Under the pieces are notes generated by a model. That model was not told the origin of the DNA, searched no databases, and saw nothing but the letters and a program-made list of their open reading frames with translations. From NCBI GenBank assembly GCA_030068145.1, contig JAPJBO010000374.1:1-64000 (forward strand): a stretch of DNA of 64,000 nucleotides, written 5' to 3'. Position 1 is the first letter of the stretch. Every line of letters begins with the position of its first letter. The position numbers were made by a program, and so were the translations under genes. Shown piece by piece: positions 53,569 through 64,000 of the stretch. Source of the DNA: Diplonema papillatum. Lineage: Eukaryota; Euglenozoa; Diplonemea; Diplonemida; Diplonemidae.

Positions 53569-54913
53569 TTATGCCGACAAAGTCAAGAACTGAGCTGGTG
53601 CTCGCCCACACTGCGCTGCCAGGCCGAGGATCAATTGTCTTTATTTACATGAGCGCCAGCTTGGAAGGAATGCTCGACGAAGCTGCCAGACAAAGAACTC
53701 GAGTGCTGTAGCTAACGAACCACGTGTTGAACGGACGTGAGGTCATGCGGGTCTACCCCTACACGACAAGGCACACAAACACAACAGCAGGCCAAAAGTC
53801 CTGAGTGAACAACTACAAGCGAAGCGATAAGTGACCCGTTTTGAGGTAGACTAAGAAAAACATTTCGCTACTGTCAGCCAGACCTATCAAAACCAGGCGT
53901 TCGAAAACGCGGAAAACGTAGACCACAAACTGTCGCTTGAAAGAGCGACAGGGGACCCAGGTTCAATCCCCCGCAAAAAAGCAAACAAAACGTTCTGGGC
54001 GCGGGTTTCTCCCGGCTCCGGGGAATGAAACGCGGTCACGTACTTTGCGTCGTGTCCCCGGAAATAAGTTGTCGGAATTTCTCTTCTTTTTTCCGGCGTT
54101 TCTTTTTTTGTTGAGAGGGATAAACACGCAGTCTTTTTCCCTCAGGTTTTATTGTCGCAAACGAATCACCGCGTGCATCGGGCGGCGCCCACAGCACGGA
54201 ACAAAGCGCCCATGCGGGGCTTCAAGCTCATTAGACAATCGACGCATACCACACGAACGTATCAGGTTACCACACAACGTAAGCACACTCTCCCCGGTAG
54301 CTCCGGTCAGTTGACCTCCGCCGGGCTTAAAAAAGTCTACTGTTTCCTTCCGCGTGAAGGCACACGGAAGAGGGCCTCCGCAGGGGTGCTGACCCCAGCG
54401 AATGAAAGGGCTCCTTTTCCGCGGCAGGATGTATCTAGCAAGGTGGCCGGTGCTTCTCACTGGCCCCGACGCACGCCAGCGTCCTCCTCCAAACCCTCTC
54501 TGTCTCTATTTATGTCTCTCTTTCTCTTTTCTCCGCATGTGGTACAAAGAAGCGAGGTTTGGCGCGGCAGCTCTTCCCCAGAGAAGGGAAATAAAACTTC
54601 CACGCATTTTCGCTGCCTTCATTTGCTTTTTTTGGCGGAGCCGGGCCCAAAGGGAGTATGCCACAAAGCGAGCTGCTGTTACAACTGCGTAGCAAAGACT
54701 GCATCGCCCCGCCTCAACCCGTCAACCCCACAAGAGTTCTGTGACTCCAGAACGGGGGGAACCTCGTCATCCTTGCAAACATGATGCTCCTTTTTGACTG
54801 TCCGAAATGCAGTTTGGGTTCTGGCTTTTTCGACATGAAAAGTCTCTCTCTCCGAATGGCTTTGACGAGAAACCTGCATTCGAACCTAAGCGCCCAAGAC
54901 CCGTGCACGGCTA
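53569..54913. other. Intergenic, no gene supported
   Basis: A piece at 53652-53690 matches 3049-3090. The 210-codon frame at 54152-54784 has a non-ATG start, low-complexity composition and no motif, so I leave it out. Confidence 0.5.
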
Positions 54914-55080
54914 CCTGCTTCGTAGGAAATACTTGAGGAGACTGCCAGTTGCGAAATCAATAGGAGGTAAATGTGCTGCAGCCCACACGAAACACAGGTA
55001 AATCTGGGTTTAGTGGCGGGCGTAGCGCTCAACGAAAAGACCCACTTTGTAGGTTCTCCCTCCTTCGAAGTAAGCACAAG
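54914..55080 (+). repeat. 167-bp direct repeat, left of lpd
   Basis: Nearly identical to 57100-57266 (CTGCTTCGTAGGAAATACTT to CTTCGAAGTAAGCACAAG), so the dihydrolipoyl dehydrogenase gene is bracketed by direct repeats. A diverged copy is at 38736-38830. Confidence 0.92.
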
Positions 55081-55388
55081 CGTAGCACCCTCCATGTTTG
55101 CACCTTGTGCTTCCTCGGATGCTACGGTCGGGAAGGGGTTTCAATGTAGTTGGGAAAACACGTTCCCCTTCCCCGCGTTCTGCGTGTGGAGTTACCACCG
55201 GGCAACTGCCGCAGCAGCCGCAGATACGTCCTTCGCCCTTGGCTCACTTTCGGGAGGTGTCGCTGCTCACCTACCAGTGTGTTCCCGGTTGTTGCCCTAA
55301 GAGTAGTCAGAGTAGTGCATTGTCTGCTATTTGTAACGGGGGCAGGATCTCGCCCAAATACTTGTTTTCTTCCTTGCCGGCTCGATGA

Positions 55389-56963
<1,575 letters not shown>

Positions 56964-57099
56964 GGCTGCGAAGTCGGAAAGCGCCCCTGTGCACTTATCA
57001 CCCCTCCACCGCCTGAGTGCCTGTTCTGATCGAAGGAGAAAACTGGCTTCAAGAAGGTCGGTGTCCCCGCAGGGGATCATCTTTTTTTTTGTGTACAAG

Positions 57100-57266
57100 C
57101 TGCTTCGTAGGAAATACTTGAGGAGACTGCCAGTTGCGAAATCAATAGGAGGTAAATGTGCTGCAGCCCACACGAAACACAGGTAAATCTGGGTTTAGTG
57201 GCGGGCGTAGCGCTCAACGAAAAATACCCACTTTGTAGTTTCTCCCTCCTTCGAAGTAAGCACAAG
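57100..57266 (+). repeat. 167-bp direct repeat, right of lpd
   Basis: Partner of 54914-55080; it starts 136 bp after the stop codon. The copies differ at only a few positions near AAAGACCCAC/AAATACCCAC and TAGGTT/TAGTTT. Confidence 0.92.
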
Positions 57267-58094
57267 GCAGCCCCTCGAGTACTTTTTTGTCAACTCTCCC
57301 GGCTTCAGAAGTCGGACTGTTGTCAGACTGCGAATGCAGGCAAAAAAGTAGGATTTCAAGTCAGACGCAAGTTAGACTGAATTCTGACGACGACCAGACT
57401 AAAGTCGGACTGTTGTCAGACCTGCCAGGCTGAAGGTGCCGCATTGATTCGGGTCTCCACCGCCACCTCTTCCACACACACTCTCTCTCTCTCCTGTTGT
57501 TGCGGGAGCTCGGTATGTGTGCGTCTGGCGATTCAGGCCACAGTAGGCTCGCCAGCTCCGCATTGGGTGGGCAGAGCCAGGACTCGTATCGGGTGTGCAC
57601 GTGCTCGAGACACTCAAGGTTCCACGCTGCCTTATGACTCCGGCTCAAAGGACCAATGCAGCCTTGAGCACATAATCACACGGGAAGGTCTAGCCTCAGA
57701 AGCTGGAAGGAGGCGAGGCCGCGTCCACTCTTTCTCCGTCTCACTAGCTCGGCGCCATTTTTCTCTTTTCTTCTCTTCCTCTGGGCTCGATCCTGCGGCG
57801 GAATTCCTGCCACTTTTTCTCCTCCGAGGGTTGCGGCTCCGGAAGCAGTAGTGTGCTGGAGTTGTGAAGGCTGAAGCCGGGTGGGGGGGTGGAGGGCGGC
57901 GCAAGCCTTTTATACCTGCCGTGCACACAGCCTGCTTGAGGCCTTTCCGTCTCCCCCCCATCCCCGGGACGGGCTTGCGGGTTCCGGTAAAGCGGGGCGC
58001 AGCCTGTCGGGGGGGAGGGGGTTGAGCACAAAGTTCACTCTATCCGGCGCAGGGAGAATTCTCGACTTTTTTTTTTTGATGATTTTTTTTTTTT
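57267..58094. other. Intergenic, short palindromic repeats
   Basis: AAGTCGGACTGTTGTCAGAC occurs twice (57309 and 57402) and is partly self-complementary with the inverted motif at 31340. No gene is supported. Confidence 0.5.
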
Positions 58095-58108
58095 GTTGTT
58101 GGTGGTGG

Positions 58109-59271
<1,163 letters not shown>

Positions 59272-59730
59272 GACGGATTCGCCTGTGCTCTGGTAGCATA
59301 GGCGGACCTGGCTGTGACGAGCTACGGACAGCCGCCTGACAACCCAGACTCACACCGCAGTCCTGTCTGCAGACACTCAGGTTCCGCGCTGATGATGGTC
59401 CGCCTTATGTGTCCGTGGCTTAAAGGTCCGAAACACGGCGCAGACGGGACCAGTGCGGTGTTGAGCACATATCATGCAGGGTCAAAACCTTGTGTCTTTT
59501 TGGTAAATGGGCACCCATTTTTTCCCGGAAAAAAATTGGGATTTTTAAATTTTAAAATTTTGGAACAAACACTGCAGTAATTTTTGATGAAGTTGAGCAA
59601 TTCTATTTTTTTTCCAAAAAATTTTTTTTTGGGGGCCATCGGCCCCGCGGCAGCGTTTAAAAAAGACACAAGGTTTTGACCCTGCATGACATCCATTCCA
59701 AGCACGTTCTTGCAACCCCCCCCCCCCCCC
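59272..59730. repeat. R500 partial copy split by a TIR-215 insertion
   Basis: Positions 59272-59470 match 409-612 of the R500 unit, and 59689-59715 resume with CCATTCCAAGCACGTTCTTG. The TIR-215 copy at 59473-59688 sits in between. Confidence 0.85.
59473..59688 (+). mobile_element. TIR-215 element inserted in R500
   Basis: A 216-bp copy with both termini. Uninterrupted R500 copies read GAGCACATACCCATTCC; here ACAT lies on both sides of the element with an extra AT on the left, consistent with a 4-bp duplication. Confidence 0.88.
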
Positions 59731-60038
59731 CATCTAACTAAAAATTTTTCCCCCATCCGCTACTTTCTTTGGTCTCTTTTATGCCGTGCGCACCTTGCAA
59801 GTTCTTTTCGTCTTTTTGCCTCTGCGGGGTGGGGAGTCATTTGGAAATCCGTCCGTTCGCTTCTTTGCCACAGATTCGCTCTCATTCCCGCTTTGCGTGC
59901 CTCCGATACGGCTCTGCGCGAAGAAGAAGAAGAAAGGAAAAGTGGAGGGCCCGAGATCGCGCTCCTACCGAACGTGAACTCGGAGAGCGCGCCATAAGTC
60001 GAATAGTCGGCAATAGGCAACAAAGACACACATCCACA

Positions 60039-60084
<46 letters not shown>

Positions 60085-61193
60085 AGCACACGTACTCGCA
60101 GATACGATACGCAGACTAGTTTAAAGGAGCCTGGACGTGGCTAGCCATTCCTCAGGATGAAAGTCACCCTACCCAATCCCAAACATCCCCTAAACGCGTT
60201 AGGGGACCTCACAAGGTTTCACAACGGAATCTTCTTGTTGCGTTAGTGGGGAGTCATTTGCATGCAAATGAGTACCACATTTTACAACGGAGTGACACAT
60301 CACCCGGATACGAGCTGCACCCTCTCACAACAAACCTCTCTGAGCTATTCTGCACATAACACAACCTTAGGGCCATGGTGCGGACAATGAACCGGTACGG
60401 TTTTAGGGCAACTCCTGCTCAACTGTGTCAACAGTTCTTGCCGTCTTGATGGCACTTGCACTTTAAAGAACTCAATGCTCGACTTGTAAGACGTGGGGAG
60501 CCCAAGAACACTCACCTATCCTGGTGAGAACTTGGTGTCGGTCACAAATTGTTTCGATCCTGACTTGCCAAAGCAAGCAAGTAAAGTGTACACGAAAGAA
60601 GCACGCATGCCCCCCCAAACCCACCCAGTACGTATTAGCTTCAAGAGAACCCATTCGACGAAGGTCACGCGGACTCCGGGCCGGAGACTCTAAAATCCCG
60701 GATTATCAAGCGAACTATAGTTCTCACAAACATAACGTGGGCGGCGCTGAAGCTTCGCTAGCTTCGGCTGACACCATGGTGAAGAAGATGAACGAAAACA
60801 TCTCGAAGCATCTGCAGAAAACACGAAAAGCCTTCAGGCAAAACCCCGTTTTCACAGTTCTCTCTTCTTCATCGCGTTACGAACAAACTTGAACAGGCGG
60901 AAAACAGCAAAAAAAAGAAGAAGAGGGAGTAAATAAGCCGCAAAAGAGAAGCAGCCGCGTAGAGGCGAGCAAGAGCCGCAAGAACGATCCAGCAGAGACA
61001 GCGCTCAGCGGCGGCGGCAGGCCTCTGGCAGAGAGGTACGCGGGGTTCACTGTAGTTCGCGCCAGGAGGAGGAAGGGGGGGGCGGAACAGAGGGGGCGGG
61101 GGCGGGAAGTCTCCTCTGCCTGCGCGGCAAGGACAAACGGGCTGACAGCGGGGTGTTGCGTGCCTATCGACCCAGGGTAACGAGTAGGGCGCC
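59731..61193. other. Intergenic, with (CA)n and repeats
   Basis: (CA)n with a few interruptions lies at 60041-60075. Repeats related to 3240-3300 (GGTGTCGGTCACAAATTGTTT, 60534-60600) and to 1690-1780 (60640-60725) follow. C/G-rich sequence from 61050 to 61110 precedes the kinase gene. No gene is supported. Confidence 0.55.
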
Positions 61194-61274
61194 ATGTCCT
61201 CCGCGAAATACACGAAACTCGACAAGATCGGGGAAGGAACCTATGGCGTCGTGTACAAGGCAAAGGACAAGCAG
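61194..61274 (+). CDS. CDK5-like: CDK exon 1 (27 codons)
   Basis: ATG in GCGCCATGTCC; donor AAGCAG|GTGTGCC, the same donor type as both ALDH introns. Confidence 0.88.
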
Positions 61275-63377
61275 GTGTGCCGAACCCCCTCCCATCCCCT
61301 TCCGTAAACAGAAGACACGTCAGTGCTGCCTAGCGAGTCGCAGTCACAATCAGGGTGAGTGCCCTGAGTTTTTTAACTGATTGCTCAGACACGGTTGTAG
61401 GGGCCTTCTCCCCGTGACGGATTCGCCTGTGCTCTAGTAGCGCTCCTGGCTGTGACGAGCTACGAACAGCCGCCTGACAAACCAGACTCACACCGCTGTC
61501 CTGTCTGCAGACACTCAGGTTCCGCGCTGATGATGGTCCGCCTTATGTGTCCGTGGCTTATAGGACCGACACACGGCGCAGACGGGACAATGGCGGTGTT
61601 GGGCACATACCAATCCATTCAAGCACGTTCTTGCGATCCCCCCATTCCAGTAGGGTACTTCGCGTGACGCGACTTGCTGCCCTCAGCTCGCAGGATTACT
61701 TCCTCGCACTCTTTTCCTCTTGGCACTTCAACCATTGGTGCTGCACACGGCAATTCCACGTCATGTCCACTGTGAGCTGCGGAGTTTACTTCGGAGTAGC
61801 CACCGCAACGAGGACAAGTCAGTGCTGCCTAGCGAGTCGCAGTCACAATCAGGTCGGGGCCCCTGGATTTTTAACTGATTGCTCGCACACGGTTGTAGGG
61901 GCCTCCTCCCCGTGACGGATTCGCCTGTGCTCTGGTAGCACGGGGTGGTCCTGGCTGCGACGAGCCGCGAACAGCCGCCTGTGGAGTTCGAGCTGTGCAC
62001 TCGGACGTCGACTCCCTGACCTGAAGAGTAGGTTCTACTCAGCCCTCCCACAGACACCAACAGGCAAGGCGACAGCAGCCCGCGCTACGTTACCGGCCCG
62101 GGAAATGGGAGACAGCAAGCTCCTGGTATATTTCGATGGCGGGGCGAGAGCGAATGGGACCGCCTTCGCCGTTGCCGGGGCAGGGGCAGTCGTGTACCGC
62201 GATAGGGTGAAAGCGGCAGACCAGACACACACCGCCGTCCTGTCTGCAAACACTCAGGGTCCCAATCCTGAACATCCGAGCAAGCTCGTTAGTGGCAGCT
62301 TTGTGGCGAGCAATTACACCTTGCCTTAGGACCGCACTGACCCATGTCCAATTGCTGTTGACACGAGAACCTTCTCCACTTCGGCCTTCAATGATCTCCA
62401 TTGAATATTCGCTACTAAGACCAAGATCTGCACTCATCCACGCTCCATCGAGGCTCACGCCAACGACTTCGCGGCGTGGGCCACGCACTCCTACGCACAC
62501 CTGGCTTTGTGATACCAGTACGCGGCCACTATGGGTGGATCGCTTGAGCACCATCCAGTTTCCGGGGACTACGGTTTTCTCCCTCCAGCGAACTTCGTGG
62601 TGTCGGTCGCGGGAGTCTTTTTTGGCTAGCCAAAGTGAGAAAAAGAGTGAAAATAGTGCGTACAGTAGTGAGTAGAGAAGAGAACGAGTGTAAAAGAACG
62701 GAGGTAGCACGAACTACCGGACCCAGCGGAGACCGCCGCAAAAAGATTCCTTACCTTTTCTTATCCCTCAAAACCAGCACCATGCAATAGCAGCGACTCC
62801 CCACCTGAAGACAGAGAAGAGTACGATTGTAAAAAGCGGTGACCGTGCAAGCTATCGAACCGACGGATACCACCGCCAACAAGAATTTTATTGCCTTCCC
62901 CCCATTCCACAAAACCAGCACCATTAACAACGATCACCCTCCCCCCACCTACAGATCTGGTGTCGGTCACAGGAGTCTTTTTTTGGCTAGCCAAAGTGAG
63001 AAAAAGAGTGAAAGAGTACGTACAGTAGTGAGAAGAGAAGAGAACGAGTGTAAAAGAAGTTGGCGGTCGCACAAACTACCGGGCCAGCGGAGACCACCGC
63101 AAAAAGATTTCTTACGTTTCCTTATCCCTCAAAACCAGCACCAATAACAACGACCCCCCACCTACAGACCGGCGATCTGGTTGCCTTGAAGCGAATGCGC
63201 CTGGAGCAGGAAGATGAGGGCATCCCTTGCTCCGCGCTCAGGGAAATTCTTCTCCTCAAGGAGCTCAAACACGAGAATATCGTGAAGCTCTTTGACGTCG
63301 CGCATAGCGAAAAAAAGCTGACGTTGGTCTTCGAGTTCGTTGACAAGGACTTGAAGGCGTATCTTGACTCTCACAAG
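61194..63377 (+). CDS. CDK5-like: CDK5-like cyclin-dependent kinase, N-terminal two exons
   Basis: Exon 1 (61194-61274) encodes [20 protein letters not shown] and continues to YKAKDKQ; exon 2 (63168-63377) encodes [20 protein letters not shown] and continues to [11 protein letters not shown]. Both are in phase 0. Visible marks are the Gly-rich loop GEGTYG, the ATP-binding lysine in VALKR, and the cyclin-binding helix PCSALRE, closest to PSSALRE of CDK5 and unlike [24 protein letters not shown] also matches CDK5. The catalytic HRD and DFG motifs lie in exons beyond the window. Intron 1 is 1893 bp, GTGTGCC...CCTACAG; a second donor GTTCGC follows exon 2. Assignment to the CDK family is firm; the CDK5 subfamily is by resemblance. 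Confidence 0.9.
61300..61990. repeat. R500 tandem repeat in the kinase intron
   Basis: About 1.4 units; GTCAGTGCTGCCTAGCGAGT occurs at 61320 and about 61815, the same ~500-bp period as at 1-640. Confidence 0.88.
62105..62210 (+). mobile_element. RNase H-like fragment
   Basis: [20 protein letters not shown] followed by [11 protein letters not shown] fits the first strands of an RNase H fold, as found in retroelements and host RNase H1. The match ends where an R500-like piece begins (about 62215). It is only a fossil fragment within the kinase intron; its source family cannot be told. Confidence 0.5.
62598..63165. repeat. Tandem repeat forming the intron 3' end
   Basis: GGCTAGCCAAAGTGAGAAAA recurs at about 62625 and 62990, a unit of about 365 bp containing two related sub-blocks (AAGAGAACGAGTGTAAAAGA...CAAAACCAGCACCA). 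The sub-blocks end in CCCCACCTGAAG, CCCCACCTACAG and CCCCACCTACAG; the last is the acceptor of CDK exon 2. Confidence 0.85.
63168..63377 (+). CDS. CDK5-like: CDK exon 2 (70 codons)
   Basis: Acceptor CCACCTACAG, donor TCTCACAAG|GTTCGCACC. It encodes the ATP-lysine and PCSALRE helix. Confidence 0.9.
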
Positions 63378-63814
63378 GTTCGCACCCCCCCCCTCCGCTC
63401 CCTTTCTCTTTCCCCTTTTCCCCTTTTCCTCTTTCTACTCCCGCAATCCGGAGTGGGAGTCCGGGGTGCACTTAACTTAAGTCTTGAGGACGGAGGAGGG
63501 GGAGAGTTATAATTTGTGAGAAGGAGGGGCTCCATGGCAAACCTCAGGTATCCGCTGCGAGCTCGAGCAGGTTTTCTGCCCGATGAAGGACGCGTTTCAA
63601 AGATTTGGATCAAGAACTTCGTGAACGAAGTGAGTACGAACTTATACCGAAGAGCGGACTTGGCGTGCGGGGGGGTGAACCTGTTGGTCAAGTTCGAAAA
63701 AACACAAAGACCGCAGGAGCAACAGCAACCACTTTCGACCATTCTTTGCCTGCGAACTTTCTTGAACGAAGCTCGTATGCGAGGAAAGAGCGGGGAGGTA
63801 AAGTTCGGTGACTG

Positions 63815-63890
63815 AAAACCTGCTCGCGCGGGGCTCGAACCCAGGCCAAACATCATTCCTTTTCATGCGGTAGAGAAACGCGCTAGTTGG
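63815..63890 (-). mobile_element. tRNA-like, possible SINE head
   Basis: On the minus strand CTGGGTTCGAGCCCCG is a good T-arm/box B, and AACTAGCGCGTT upstream weakly recalls a D-arm. The cloverleaf does not close. Confidence 0.3.
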
Positions 63891-63913
63891 GGTCGCTCCC
63901 AGATTTGCCCATA

Positions 63914-63943
63914 AACATGGATGCTCGGTAGAGCATCCATGTT
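63914..63943. repeat. 13-bp perfect hairpin
   Basis: AACATGGATGCTC and GAGCATCCATGTT around a GGTA loop. Confidence 0.9.
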
Positions 63944-64000
63944 AAGCATGTTGAGCAAAAATTGGATTTTTTGACGCCCATTCTTCGGATTAACTGCCAC

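Larger units (their letters stand above)
63378..64000. other. CDK intron 2, incomplete
   Basis: No further kinase exon was found before the edge. GCTCGAGCAGGTTTTC (63565-63580) and GAAAACCTGCTCGCGC (63815-63830) are inverted and may be the ends of a ~270-bp element. Confidence 0.55.

Noticed and set aside
54152-54784. 210-codon frame between ALDH and dihydrolipoyl dehydrogenase
   Set aside because: No ATG at the start, low complexity, no motif and unlike host codon use.

Overview
The window reads as nuclear DNA of a euglenozoan protist, most likely a diplonemid. Four things point that way. A 5S rRNA-like sequence at 26113-26227 follows the trypanosomatid 5S almost word for word in its internal promoter. 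The dihydrolipoyl dehydrogenase at 55521-56963 resembles the trypanosomatid enzyme as I remember it, including a very short mitochondrial leader. Every host gene I can recognise lies on the + strand, as in euglenozoan directional arrays. The aldehyde dehydrogenase ends in -SKL, a peroxisome/glycosome signal. Unlike kinetoplastids, the genes carry ordinary GT-AG introns, some very long. The organism call is inference; no database was searched.

Host genes in order, all +: an orphan exon (2828-3002); a three-exon gene model with a mitochondrial-type leader and a double-stranded-RNA-binding domain (14936-17410); a putative dual-acylated MGCC protein (21035-21922) with a broken fragment of itself downstream (22505-22760); a truncated, start-less copy of ALDH exon 1 (33205-33806) and an EF-hand fragment (35143-35290); an ALDH8A1-like aldehyde dehydrogenase in three exons (36874-38011, 51609-51943, 52936-52968) split by a 13.6-kb intron; the intron-less dihydrolipoyl dehydrogenase (55521-56963); and the first two exons of a CDK5-like kinase (61194-61274, 63168-63377) that runs off the right edge. 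ALDH8A1 belongs to tryptophan/kynurenine catabolism and dihydrolipoyl dehydrogenase to the mitochondrial 2-oxoacid dehydrogenases; nothing shows that the neighbours form one pathway.

Most of the rest is repeats, many with clear structural signatures: a 5'-truncated LINE with a restriction-like endonuclease domain (6293-7806); five copies of a ~215-bp terminal-inverted-repeat element with 4-bp target duplications; a Mutator-like element with a perfect 9-bp duplication (44656-45811); a Harbinger-like element with a TAA duplication nested in another inverted-repeat element (28076-29740 inside 28033-29944); a decayed hAT transposase (47470-48790); three adjacent SINEs with different tRNA-like heads but one shared core (30110-30951); several other short inverted-repeat families; and near-perfect hairpins, minisatellites and long trinucleotide arrays. 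A ~0.5-kb tandem family appears at both ends of the window, the right-hand copy inside the kinase intron.

The most interesting points are the transposon-filled 13.6-kb ALDH intron with a 33-nt last exon carrying the organelle signal, the SINE trio, the Mutator-like element whose 13-bp repeats keep a long reading frame open, the nested elements, and matching CAG|GTCAAAAAA sites upstream of ALDH and dihydrolipoyl dehydrogenase that look like spliced-leader acceptors.
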